DNA of 64,000 nt, taken from Colwellia sp. Arc7-D (GTDB taxonomy: Bacteria; Pseudomonadota; Gammaproteobacteria; Enterobacterales; Alteromonadaceae). A model generated the notes under the pieces. It saw nothing but the letters and a program-made list of their open reading frames with translations, had not been told where the DNA came from and did no database searches. Below, piece after piece: positions 9,278-17,845 of the stretch. The translations under genes were made by a program, and so were the position numbers. The stretch lies in the NCBI RefSeq assembly GCF_003061515.1, contig NZ_CP028924.1:1798001-1862000 (forward strand). Direction: 5' to 3'. How positions within the stretch are numbered: position 1 is the first letter of the stretch; each line of letters begins with the position of its first letter.

Positions 9278-10063
9278 ATGTGTGAATTAATGGCCATGAG
9301 CGCCAATGTACCTACAGATATTTGTTTCAGCTTTAGTGGCCTTATGCAGCGAGGCGGTAATACGGGGCCTCATAAAGACGGCTGGGGCATTACCTTTTAT
9401 GAAGGAAAAGGTTGCAGAAGTTTTAAAGACCCTCTACCAAGCGCACATTCACCTATTGCTCAATTAGTGACTGATTATCCCATTAAAAGTGAAACGGTTA
9501 TTTGTCATATACGTCAAGCAAACTCAGGTAATGTATCTTTGGTAAATACCCATCCTTTTATTCGGCCAATGTGGGGAAAAAACTGGACCTACGCGCATAA
9601 TGGTCAGTTAGCTGATTACCAACAAAAGTTAGCAACAAAATATCATCTACCTGTTGGAGAAACAGATAGTGAGCAAGCATTTTGTTGGATATTAGATCAA
9701 CTTTTACAAAAATTTGATGGTGACAAACCTAACAGCGAAATATTATTTCATTATATTATTGAGCTATGTAAGCAAATTAAAACACTGGGTGTATTTAACT
9801 TGCTACTAACGGATGGCGACTTCTTATTAGTTTACTGCACTAATAACCTGCATTGGCTAACGCGACGCGCACCTTTTGGTAAAGCGAGTTTGATTGATGC
9901 CGAAATGGTAGTTAACTTTGATCAAGAGACCACTGACAATGACATTGTAACTGTGATTGCCACACAACCTTTAACTGACGATGAAAAATGGCAAAAAATG
10001 CAAGCAGGTGAAGGGATCTTATTTTGTAAAGGTGAATTGGTATTTCAGAGTAAGCAGGATTAG
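9278..10063 (+). CDS. yafJ: class II glutamine amidotransferase YafJ
   Basis: This is an Ntn-hydrolase-type glutamine amidotransferase of 261 residues. The start was moved from an upstream in-frame codon at 9242 to ATG 9278, because only this start gives MCELMAMSANVPTD with Cys2 exposed as N-terminal nucleophile after Met removal, as in E. coli YafJ. Other family blocks are RGGNTGPHKDGWGITFYEG, HIRQANSG, WTYAHNGQL and GETDSEQAFCW. The physiological acceptor is unknown; some homologues act in gamma-glutamyl metabolism. There is no obvious Shine-Dalgarno, only a T-rich leader. Confidence 0.9.
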   Translation: MCELMAMSANVPTDICFSFSGLMQRGGNTGPHKDGWGITFYEGKGCRSFKDPLPSAHSPIAQLVTDYPIKSETVICHIRQANSGNVSLVNTHPFIRPMWGKNWTYAHNGQLADYQQKLATKYHLPVGETDSEQAFCWILDQLLQKFDGDKPNSEILFHYIIELCKQIKTLGVFNLLLTDGDFLLVYCTNNLHWLTRRAPFGKASLIDAEMVVNFDQETTDNDIVTVIATQPLTDDEKWQKMQAGEGILFCKGELVFQSKQD

Positions 10064-10076
10064 AAAAATATTTAAG

Positions 10077-10116
10077 AAACTAAAATGGCTGCATAACAAC
10101 CACTTTAGTTTTAAGT
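10077..10116. terminator. hairpin between convergent yafJ and DUF3108 gene
   Basis: AAACTAAA-x-TGG (10077-10088) pairs with CCA-x-TTTAGTTT (10100-10111) with one mismatch. The 3' side is followed by a T-rich stretch, so it could end both convergent transcripts. Confidence 0.55.
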
Positions 10117-10130
10117 TTTACAACCGTATA

Positions 10131-10883
10131 TTATTGAGTTGGCGTTAATTTATTGGCTTGTGGAGATATTGATTTTAGTTGCGCTTCAAATTGCTTTACA
10201 TCACCTTTCGTTTGATTAAGCTTGACTAAAAGGTAATTTAATTCTGGTGCAAACCAAGCATAAGTAATACGTTTTTTTTCAATAACTTCACGTTTGAGCC
10301 TGATGGTTTTTACCAAACCGTAAGGCAACATTAACTCTTCTTCACCGTCATACTGATAGACATAATTTTTGATTGAGCCTGATGTTTTAATAACAGGGTA
10401 AACAAAGTGTTCTTGTTTAGCATTTTCAATCAAATTAAGTCGGTGTTGTAAATGATAACTCAGCGAGTCTTGAATGTTTTCTGGGTACTCAACGTTTTTA
10501 GTTCGTTTTTTTATTTCATCCACAGCTTTATTGTTGTCAATATCGAAACGCCATTTGTAATGTTTATCTGAGCCAGTTCCCTCACGGGTATACTCAAAGC
10601 TTTGTGGCGTTACCTTAGTACCTTCAAGCTTTACAATCGAGGTTTCATCTCGAACATCAGAAAAAATTAGCCACTCAATACTGGTATGATAACTGTATTT
10701 TGCTAATCCATTGTCTAAATAGCTTAGTTTACGTGTTGCTTCACCAACAGATTTATCGTTGTGTAGAATAATATATTTTGCACTAAACGCTGGGATCACT
10801 TTACTTGTTTCTTTGTCTGCTGCTAGTGCACTGCTTGTTATACAAGATAAAAACAAAGGGATATAAGCTAATGATTTCAACAT
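10131..10883 (-). CDS. periplasmic DUF3108 protein
   Basis: The protein has 250 residues with a Sec signal peptide (MLKSLAYIPLFLSCITSSALA). The mature part is beta-rich with the DUF3108 pattern: FSAKYIILHNDKSVGEATRKL near the N-terminus, then VTPQSFEYTREGTGSDKHYKWRF-type strands. DUF3108 proteins are periplasmic and of unknown function. The gene follows purN by 22 bases on the same strand, an arrangement common in gammaproteobacteria, so it is probably the last gene of the purMN transcript. No catalytic motif is visible. Confidence 0.8.
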   Translation of the reverse strand: MLKSLAYIPLFLSCITSSALAADKETSKVIPAFSAKYIILHNDKSVGEATRKLSYLDNGLAKYSYHTSIEWLIFSDVRDETSIVKLEGTKVTPQSFEYTREGTGSDKHYKWRFDIDNNKAVDEIKKRTKNVEYPENIQDSLSYHLQHRLNLIENAKQEHFVYPVIKTSGSIKNYVYQYDGEEELMLPYGLVKTIRLKREVIEKKRITYAWFAPELNYLLVKLNQTKGDVKQFEAQLKSISPQANKLTPTQ

Positions 10884-10905
10884 GGAAAACTCTCTAAATT
10901 AAATG

Positions 10906-11550
10906 CTATTCTTCACTAGCATAACCTGAAACTGGTAAGATTACACCATCAAATAATGCTTGTTCTTCTACCATAGTTACCCGTTTAGTACAGCACCAAT
11001 TTACCACCATCGGATAAATACGGTGTTCTTGTTGATGTACTCTTTGAGCAAGATCATCAGCAGTGTCTTCTGGAAATACTGGGACTTTAGCTTGCAGAAT
11101 TACAGGACCACCATCAAGTTCCTCTGTAACATAGTGTACGCTAACACCATGCTCTTTATCGCCAGCGTCAATAGCTCGCTGATGAGTATGTAAACCCTGA
11201 TATTTAGGCAGTAAAGAAGGGTGGATATTGATTAAACGCCCTTGAAATTTTTGTACGAATTTAGGGGTTAAAATTCGCATAAAACCGGCAAGAACAATAA
11301 GATCAGGTTGATAATGATTAATTTCAGTTATCAGCGCACTGTCGTAGTCTTCTCGACTATCAAAGTCTTTATGAGATAACACAGAGGTTGGAATGTCAGC
11401 ATCTTGTGCTCGAGTTAATCCATAAACGTCAGCTTTGTTAGATACTACAGCGACAATGTCGCCGCTGTAGTTGTCATGCTTACTGGCATCAATAATCGCC
11501 TGTAAGTTAGTGCCGCCGCCTGAAATGAGTACTACAATTCGGCTTCGCAT
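10906..11550 (-). CDS. purN: phosphoribosylglycinamide formyltransferase PurN
   Basis: PurN transfers the formyl group of 10-formyl-THF to GAR in de novo purine synthesis, in the cytoplasm. The 214 residues include the phosphate-binding loop ISGGGTNLQAIIDA, the catalytic Asn-His-Asp set (NIHPSLLPKYQGLHTH and the Asp in EELDGGPVI) and GVSVHYVTEELDGG. Length matches E. coli PurN (212). The gene starts six bases after purM, so the two are co-transcribed and translationally close. Confidence 0.97.
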   Translation of the reverse strand: MRSRIVVLISGGGTNLQAIIDASKHDNYSGDIVAVVSNKADVYGLTRAQDADIPTSVLSHKDFDSREDYDSALITEINHYQPDLIVLAGFMRILTPKFVQKFQGRLINIHPSLLPKYQGLHTHQRAIDAGDKEHGVSVHYVTEELDGGPVILQAKVPVFPEDTADDLAQRVHQQEHRIYPMVVNWCCTKRVTMVEEQALFDGVILPVSGYASEE

Positions 11551-11556
11551 TAATGA

Positions 11557-12603
11557 TTAACCTTTGTTAATAATGACTTGTTCTTGGCCTGCTTGTAAAT
11601 CAGCAATTTCACCAATATGCCAAGCATTTTCACCTTGAGCGTTAAGGATTTCGATACTGTTAGCTACTTCGTCAGCTGGCACTACGATGATCATACCAAC
11701 GCCACAGTTAAATGTGCGGTACATTTCATGTTCGCTGATGTTGCCATTGGTTTGTAACCAATTAAAGATAGACGGCCATTGCCAGCTCTTACCATCGATA
11801 ATAGCTTGTGCACTTTCTGGTAAAACACGAGGAATGTTTTCCCAAAAGCCACCACCTGTAATATGTGATAATGCGTGTACATCAACATGCTTAAGTAATT
11901 CTAAAACAGATTTAACATAAATTTTTGTTGGTGCTAATAAATGCTCTGCTAATGGTTTGCCGTCAAGTAAGTCATTAGTATCAGTGTTATTCACTTCTAA
12001 TACTTTACGTACTAAAGAATAACCGTTTGAATGTGCGCCTGAAGAGCCAAGTGCGATAAGTTGATCGCCTGCTGCAACTTTAGTTCCGTCGATTAAACGT
12101 GACTTTTCAGCTACACCAACACAAAAACCAGCTATATCGTAGTCGCCTTTGTGATACATACCTGGCATTTCAGCTGTTTCACCACCAACAAGCGCACAAC
12201 CTGCTTGTACACAACCTTCAGCAATACCTTCAACAACAGCAGAGGCAACCTCTACATCAAGTTTTGCTGTGGCATAATAATCGAGGAAAAATAATGGCTC
12301 TGCACCTTGAACAATTAAGTCATTAACGCACATAGCAACTAGATCGATACCGACAGTATCATGTTTCTCTAAATCTATGGCCAAACGTAATTTCGTGCCA
12401 ACACCATCAGTGCCAGCGACTAGTACTGGTTCTTTATAACCAGTAGGAAGTTGACAGACAGAACCAAAACCACCTAGACCTCCCATAACTTCTGGACGAG
12501 TAGTGCGTTTTACTGCACCTTTAATATTTTCAACTAGGGCATTACCTGCATCTATATCAACGCCAGCATCTTTATAACTTAAAGACTGTTTTTCTTCGCT
12601 CAC
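11557..12603 (-). CDS. purM: phosphoribosylformylglycinamidine cyclo-ligase PurM
   Basis: AIR synthetase, the fifth step of de novo purine synthesis. The 348 residues begin [24 protein letters not shown] and hold the family blocks [44 protein letters not shown] and [14 protein letters not shown]. The start chosen is GTG at 12603 because it matches the conserved N-terminus and has GAGG six bases upstream; a TTG four codons earlier would place the Shine-Dalgarno inside the gene. It is the first gene of purM-purN-DUF3108 and divergent from the DUF2066 gene. I saw no clear PurR box. Confidence 0.97.
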   Translation of the reverse strand: MSEEKQSLSYKDAGVDIDAGNALVENIKGAVKRTTRPEVMGGLGGFGSVCQLPTGYKEPVLVAGTDGVGTKLRLAIDLEKHDTVGIDLVAMCVNDLIVQGAEPLFFLDYYATAKLDVEVASAVVEGIAEGCVQAGCALVGGETAEMPGMYHKGDYDIAGFCVGVAEKSRLIDGTKVAAGDQLIALGSSGAHSNGYSLVRKVLEVNNTDTNDLLDGKPLAEHLLAPTKIYVKSVLELLKHVDVHALSHITGGGFWENIPRVLPESAQAIIDGKSWQWPSIFNWLQTNGNISEHEMYRTFNCGVGMIIVVPADEVANSIEILNAQGENAWHIGEIADLQAGQEQVIINKG

Positions 12604-12744
12604 GGGAAACCTCAATTATGTTGTTAGTTTACTTGTACGATAAAGGCGCACATTCTATCAGCGCAAAGACCTGCTGAAAATATTTAAAATAAATTATTTT
12701 TTATAAGTGATAAAAATCAGCAACATTATGATAAGATCTTCTTT

Positions 12745-13863
12745 ATGAAACACATGCTAATGCCATATATGTTCAGAAATTGTCTGATATTCTTTTGCTT
12801 TGTATTATCGCTTAACACTAGCGCTATCGAAGTTGAAAATTTGTACAGCGCAAAAGTTGCTGTAGCGTCGCAGTCGAATAGCGATCGTAATCAAGCACTT
12901 AAAAATGCTTTGAGTGCTATTTTAGTTAAAGTCGGCGGTAAAGAAATTGACCACCCACAGATTAATCAAGCGATAAACAACTACAATAAATATGTTACTC
13001 AATATCAATATATTCGCAGTAATAATAATGTATTACTTAATGTGTCGTTTGACGAAGATAAAATAAACCAGTTATTTAAAGACAGTGATTTAGCCATTTG
13101 GGGGCGATTAAGACCTCAAGTTATGCTTTGGTTGGTTGAAGAGGATGGTTTTAGTCGTAAAATCATTTCTTCAACATCGGATTCTTTGTTACCGTCGATT
13201 ATTGATAACTTTTCACAGTTACGTGGTCTACCTGTGGTAATGCCAATAATGGACTTAACTGATTTAACCTCGTTGACGCTTACCGATGTGTGGGGGCGAT
13301 TTTCACAACCTGTTGCACAAGCATCAGCGCGTTACTTGGCAGAAGCTGTGGTCGTTATTAGAGTATCTAACTCAAGTTTAGTCGCTACCAAAATTGATGA
13401 AGAAAATTGCCCGCTATGCCAAAATCATAGTCTGGTTGTAGATTGGAGCCTGATGACTGACGCTCAAAGTGAGCACGCACAAATTTTTAGTAAACCCTAC
13501 ACTGGCGATAATGTTGATACGCTATTAACGACGGTTTTATCGGATATTACCGATATTATTTATCAGCAATATGCTTTATCTACAACAAACAATAATGAGT
13601 TTGAAATTGACGTAGCGAACATTTCCTCTTTAGCTGATTTAATTGCCGTATCAGATTTTCTTGCTGAGTTATCAGCTGTTCAAGCCGTTCAATTAATCAG
13701 TGTGAAAGGGACAAACCGACGTTTTAAATTATCGTTAATTGGCTCTCAACAAGCACTACTGGCTTCTTTAAAATTAAGTGAGCAGCTAAATCGATATATC
13801 GATCCATTGGCTGCGCCTGAAGGTAGTGATCAAATACCCATGTTCAATTGGGGTGAAAAGTGA
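12745..13863 (+). CDS. DUF2066 protein, exported
   Basis: The protein has 372 residues with an N-terminal signal peptide (hydrophobic NCLIFFCFVLSLNTSAI), then the DUF2066 pattern: YSAKVAVASQSNSDRNQALKNALSAILVKVGG and a conserved central LWLV. The family is periplasmic and uncharacterised, and it almost always lies directly before hda. The stop codon overlaps the hda start by four bases (GTGA), which indicates translational coupling. An upstream ATG at 12745 and internal Met at codons 4, 6 and 9 are alternative starts. Confidence 0.85.
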   Translation: MKHMLMPYMFRNCLIFFCFVLSLNTSAIEVENLYSAKVAVASQSNSDRNQALKNALSAILVKVGGKEIDHPQINQAINNYNKYVTQYQYIRSNNNVLLNVSFDEDKINQLFKDSDLAIWGRLRPQVMLWLVEEDGFSRKIISSTSDSLLPSIIDNFSQLRGLPVVMPIMDLTDLTSLTLTDVWGRFSQPVAQASARYLAEAVVVIRVSNSSLVATKIDEENCPLCQNHSLVVDWSLMTDAQSEHAQIFSKPYTGDNVDTLLTTVLSDITDIIYQQYALSTTNNNEFEIDVANISSLADLIAVSDFLAELSAVQAVQLISVKGTNRRFKLSLIGSQQALLASLKLSEQLNRYIDPLAAPEGSDQIPMFNWGEK

Positions 13864-14570
13864 AGAAAGTGTCGCAATTAACGCTCTCTGTACAATTACC
13901 AGACGATGAAACTTTCGCGAGCTTTAAAAGTGAAAGTAACCAAATGGTTGTGCAGCAATTAACGCACTTTCTTGACCAGATAACCGTTAATAATAAACAG
14001 GTACACAGCTTGTTTTTGTTTGGCTTATCCGGTGTCGGTAAAAGTCATTTGTTACATGCCAGTTGCGCCTATGCTGATACGTTGGGCATCTCATCTTTAT
14101 GTTTATCTTTTTCAGAACTCACACAGCTTTCAGTTGACGTACTAGACGGGTTGGAGAATATTGATTTAGTCTGTTTAGACGATATACAGTTAATTGCAGG
14201 CGATAAAAAATGGCAGCAAGGGGTATTTGATTTATATAATCGCATGGTTGAACAAAATAAATGTTTAATTATCACTGGCGATCAAAGTGTGATGAATCTT
14301 AATATAAGTTTGCCTGATCTGGTATCAAGATTAAGCTGGGGCTTAACTGAACAAATAAAGCCACTATCGGATGAAGAAAAATCCTTTGCTTTGCAATATC
14401 GAGCACAGCAAAGAGGTTTATATATAAGTGATGAGGTTGCCAGCTTTTTAATTAATCGTTTATCGCGAGACATGACCAGTTTAATTACCGCATTAGAGCA
14501 ACTTGATCAAGCATCAATTAGAGAGCAGCGTCGTATAACTATTCCCTTCATTAAAGACGTTTTATTTTAA
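13860..14570 (+). CDS. hda: DnaA regulatory inactivator Hda
   Basis: Hda binds the DNA-loaded sliding clamp and stimulates ATP hydrolysis by DnaA, preventing re-initiation. The 236 residues start with a clamp-binding-type motif (QLTLSVQLPDDETFASF; E. coli has QLSLPL). They include Walker A (FGLSGVGKSHLL), Walker B (LVCLDDIQL), the arginine-finger helix (LPDLVSRLSWGL) and a sensor-2 region (RDMTSLITALEQLD). The GTG start overlaps the DUF2066 stop. The clamp motif is weaker than usual (V where Leu is common). Confidence 0.95.
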   Translation: MKKVSQLTLSVQLPDDETFASFKSESNQMVVQQLTHFLDQITVNNKQVHSLFLFGLSGVGKSHLLHASCAYADTLGISSLCLSFSELTQLSVDVLDGLENIDLVCLDDIQLIAGDKKWQQGVFDLYNRMVEQNKCLIITGDQSVMNLNISLPDLVSRLSWGLTEQIKPLSDEEKSFALQYRAQQRGLYISDEVASFLINRLSRDMTSLITALEQLDQASIREQRRITIPFIKDVLF

Positions 14571-14755
14571 AGTTCATCGTTAAGTGCGTATTTTAAGTTT
14601 GTCTTAACAGTAGCGAACTAATAACGCTAAAGCTGAGTTAATTCCAACGTGTTAACTCCCGACATTAACGTTATTAATCTGACCTAAAGCTATATCCATA
14701 CCGATTGCTAAATTAAGCTCTATTTATTGCAAAAGCATACACTATAAGCGCCATA

Positions 14756-16711
14756 TTAATTAATTGGTCGAGTCGGTATGGGTTTTTCGTAAAACATTGG
14801 GCCGTTGACACTAACTCTATTAAGTTTGAAATTATTCAATGGTATGGCTTGGGCCGTTGATTTCTCTGTTTGATTAATCACCGGGCTAATCGCTAAGTTT
14901 TCTCCCCATGTTTTACCTGACTCCATTGCTATCGGCGCTGATAAATTACTAATAATACTCGAGGCAGAAGTAAACTCTGGCAGTATTCTACGAGTTACAT
15001 AGTCGACCCTTTGCTTAATATTTTCATCGCCAATACGTCCGCGCTGACCCCAAGTAACTATGTATTCATCACTCGCACTTTGAGGTTGATTCGTAATGGC
15101 GATATCGCGGTCAATATCGTATCGGGCTTTCATCATAAAACCATCAAATAGCATGGCATAATCTTCACGTTTACTGCTGTAATTGTAAAATTGTGGTGCA
15201 TGTTCAGGGCTAAAGAAACTTGTAACATCATTTGGGCTATAGCTTTGTTCAGTGGTTGTTGCTGTTTCACCTTGATAACGTACTTGTGCTAATCGGTACA
15301 TCTCATCGCCGTAAAGTGGCAATGAGATACTTAACGAATCTGACTGAATACCGGTAGATTGCAATACTTTTTCAGCGGCATCTAGAATACGATCATTTCG
15401 ATTTAAACTTGCCCAAGAACTTTGAGCAAAAAAGTCATTGGCGTGGGCAAGTTCGTGATACATCAAAGACGCTAAACTATAAAGTCCGTCGCTTGCATCT
15501 CGTGTTATTCGCATATCTTCAGGGTAGTAAAAGCTTGCGTAGGTATTATCTTTAACATAACGCCATGGCATTACAAAATTTAACCTGTCGCCAAATGATG
15601 CTCGATAGTCAGGTGCTTCATTTATGGTATCTCTTTCATCAGGCGTTAACCAAAAATTATTTGGATCTAAATGAATAGCCCCCGTAACTACCCAGTAATA
15701 AGACGGGCGAACATCATACGAAATAACAATGGCTGTGGTAGCACGAAGTAAATTTTTAAAGTCGCCTTGAGGATCTGAGTTTTGTAAAAACTCTTTAAAT
15801 CGTTGCCCCATCCATTGATGAGAAACCACAACGCGATCCATTATGTCTTCAACGGTTGGTGATGTTGTATCTTGTGCTATGAGTGGCAGTTGATCCAACC
15901 TACAGCTAGTGCGAAAATCTATGGCGTTGCTGTAAACACAGTCAACTAATACATTGGCATAAGGAGAGTTAGCATTGAACGGGTAAACTCTAGCTAATCG
16001 GGTATCGTAGGCAATATTTTCATTGCTACTAATGGTGGTAGCGTTTTCAACGAGTATGGTCACAGTATCTTGATGTTGAGTTGTGCCATCTGAAGCACTT
16101 ACACTAAAAGTAAGTAAACTATCAGCACTTACAGCGGGCGCTTTAAAGAAAATAGCACGTTTGCCGTTTGTGGCTTCACTAAAGGTAACATTAGGGCCAG
16201 AGATTTGTTGCCAGACAATGCTGTTATTGGTCAGTGAAGTGTCTTCTAGGCTGACTCTTAATGAAACGTCATTACCTTCTAATACTGCGTGTCCTAGTCT
16301 TGCCGATATTTGGTTATTTTCATCGGATACTGAAAAAGCATGAGTTAATGTCTCACTTTGACCATTACGGCTAAAATTTACCTGAAAACTATAGTCACCA
16401 GCAGATGAGGGCGTGAACGCAATGCCTTTTGAGTTACCAGCATGAAAAACAACATGATTACCTGCTGTTTGTTGCCAGTTAATATTACTAATCGAGTCAT
16501 TGGGAAAATATAGAAATAGCTCAACCGGTTGAGCGGTTTTGCTGTTTTCATCAGATGCTATTATGCCTGTTTGGGTCACAACCGGGGTAAAGTCATCAAT
16601 GGGCACTTCTTTTTTATTTTCAGCGCTACTGCCGCCACCGCAGCCTTGAATAACAAAAACGCCTAAAGTTAACGCCAATATAATATTCCTGTTCGAAAAA
16701 ATATTAGTCAT
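14756..16711 (-). CDS. lipoprotein with a HExxH metallopeptidase motif
   Basis: This 651-aa putative outer-membrane or surface lipoprotein has a signal peptide and lipobox (VIQGC, Cys24), followed by a Gly-Ser linker. Two Ig/PKD-like beta domains occupy about residues 40-130 and 135-222 (each ends with strands like DYSFQVNF or LLTFSVSASDGTTQ). The rest is an alpha-rich domain with HELAH at 419-423, a gluzincin-type zinc motif. Glu516 in SKREDYAMLFDGF may be the third zinc ligand, since ED-x-x-A is common there. It is monocistronic and convergent with hda. The function is inferred; I cannot name the peptidase family. Confidence 0.65.
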   Translation of the reverse strand: MTNIFSNRNIILALTLGVFVIQGCGGGSSAENKKEVPIDDFTPVVTQTGIIASDENSKTAQPVELFLYFPNDSISNINWQQTAGNHVVFHAGNSKGIAFTPSSAGDYSFQVNFSRNGQSETLTHAFSVSDENNQISARLGHAVLEGNDVSLRVSLEDTSLTNNSIVWQQISGPNVTFSEATNGKRAIFFKAPAVSADSLLTFSVSASDGTTQHQDTVTILVENATTISSNENIAYDTRLARVYPFNANSPYANVLVDCVYSNAIDFRTSCRLDQLPLIAQDTTSPTVEDIMDRVVVSHQWMGQRFKEFLQNSDPQGDFKNLLRATTAIVISYDVRPSYYWVVTGAIHLDPNNFWLTPDERDTINEAPDYRASFGDRLNFVMPWRYVKDNTYASFYYPEDMRITRDASDGLYSLASLMYHELAHANDFFAQSSWASLNRNDRILDAAEKVLQSTGIQSDSLSISLPLYGDEMYRLAQVRYQGETATTTEQSYSPNDVTSFFSPEHAPQFYNYSSKREDYAMLFDGFMMKARYDIDRDIAITNQPQSASDEYIVTWGQRGRIGDENIKQRVDYVTRRILPEFTSASSIISNLSAPIAMESGKTWGENLAISPVINQTEKSTAQAIPLNNFKLNRVSVNGPMFYEKPIPTRPIN

Positions 16712-16910
16712 TTGTGCCTCTGTTTACTGTGTTTGGTCAATTTACAATGTTTGTATAGATGAACTAACTTCAGTTATGGGTTGTTCGTTATATAAACTGT
16801 TGGTTATAAAAATCAATATCCTGAGCTATTTTTATACAATTTATCTCGATTAGTAAAGGATAATGTATAACTTGAAGTCGGTAAGTTTTTCTTGGAAATG
16901 TAAAAGAAAA

Positions 16911-16942
16911 AGCACTAAATTAGATGAAATAACTTTAGTGCT
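16911..16942 (-). terminator. terminator of bepA-yfgD-DUF2069 unit
   Basis: AGCACTAAA (16911-16919) pairs perfectly with TTTAGTGCT (16934-16942). On the minus strand the stem is followed by TTTTTCTTTTAC. It lies about 100 bases past the DUF2069 stop. Nothing else was found in 16712-17043. Confidence 0.7.
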
Positions 16943-17043
16943 GAATTTTAAGAGGTGAGAATTAAATGCTAAAAGAAAGTTTAGTGAAGTAAACCTGTCT
17001 AATCGTTTTATAAATCGATTTTAAAATTTTAATCCAAGTTCTT

Positions 17044-17436
17044 TTATTCTTTCTTTTTACGAATACTTAAACCAAGTTCCTGCCCGCGATATTTTGCATA
17101 ATAACTGCCTGCGATAAACATTGTTGTGGCAAAAAATAACTCGCCTACAGCCCACAATTTTTCATCAGCTGAAACCCATAATGTTGTTAGACTGTGCAAA
17201 AAATAAATCATCACAATAAAGTTTGACCAAGCATAAGTATAAGGATTGCCTTGCAATAATCCCTTTAATGGAAACAGTAACGGTAAGGTAAAAAACGTTA
17301 ATGTTAAAGGAACAGAGAGTGCGGTGTCATCACTAACAATAATTAACCAAAACGGCATGTAAAACAGTAATGAGAAGTAGCCAAATAAAGTTATTTGCTT
17401 AAGTTTGGTTGTTGAAAAACGTGAGGTAGTTGTCAT
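17044..17436 (-). CDS. DUF2069 inner membrane protein
   Basis: The protein has 130 residues with four hydrophobic helices (about residues 13-35, 42-58, 66-86 and 92-112) and a basic C-terminal tail (SIRKKKE). The segment LLFPLKGLLQGNPYTYAWSNF, with conserved Gly-x-x-Tyr-Thr-Tyr-x-Trp, is typical of DUF2069. The family is uncharacterised. It starts two bases after the yfgD stop, so the two genes are translated together. Confidence 0.8.
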   Translation of the reverse strand: MTTTSRFSTTKLKQITLFGYFSLLFYMPFWLIIVSDDTALSVPLTLTFFTLPLLFPLKGLLQGNPYTYAWSNFIVMIYFLHSLTTLWVSADEKLWAVGELFFATTMFIAGSYYAKYRGQELGLSIRKKKE

Positions 17437-17438
17437 GT

Positions 17439-17789
17439 TTAATTATTTACCTGCATTAAAGAAAGCACGTTTTCTGGCGGTCGACCAATAATAGCGCGTG
17501 TGCTATCACTAACAATAGGGCGCTCAATAAGTTTAGGTGTTGCAGCCATAGCGGCAATCAAAGTAACGTCATTCGCTTGAGCTAAGTTTTGCTCTTTAAA
17601 CTCGGCTTCTTTTGTTCGCATCATATCGATTGGCGATACCTTCAGTAAAGCTAATAGCTTTTCAATTTCGGCAACACTAAGGGGTGTTTTTAAATATTCC
17701 ACAATAGTTACATCGTGTTTTTGCTCTTCAATGAGTGCTAATGTTTGTCGGCTTTTAGAGCAACGAGGGTTGTGATAAATCGTTAACAT
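17439..17789 (-). CDS. yfgD: ArsC-family reductase YfgD
   Basis: A glutaredoxin-fold ArsC-like protein of 116 residues. Cys10 lies in the signature YHNPRCSKSRQTL, and the C-terminal block is ERPIVSDSTRAIIGRPPENVL with the conserved Arg. True ArsC enzymes reduce arsenate with glutathione/glutaredoxin; YfgD homologues share the site, but the arsenate role is often unproven. It follows bepA by 56 bases, as in E. coli (bepA-yfgD). No ars operon genes are near, so a detoxification role is not supported by context. Confidence 0.88.
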   Translation of the reverse strand: MLTIYHNPRCSKSRQTLALIEEQKHDVTIVEYLKTPLSVAEIEKLLALLKVSPIDMMRTKEAEFKEQNLAQANDVTLIAAMAATPKLIERPIVSDSTRAIIGRPPENVLSLMQVNN

Positions 17790-17845
17790 GTTTTTCTCTT
17801 AGATTATTTTAAGTTCATTAAATTAGCGCTATTTTAACTGATTTT

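Noticed and set aside
17439-17789. Arsenic-resistance island
   Set aside because: The ArsC-like protein is YfgD beside bepA, and there is no arsR, arsB or acr3 gene.
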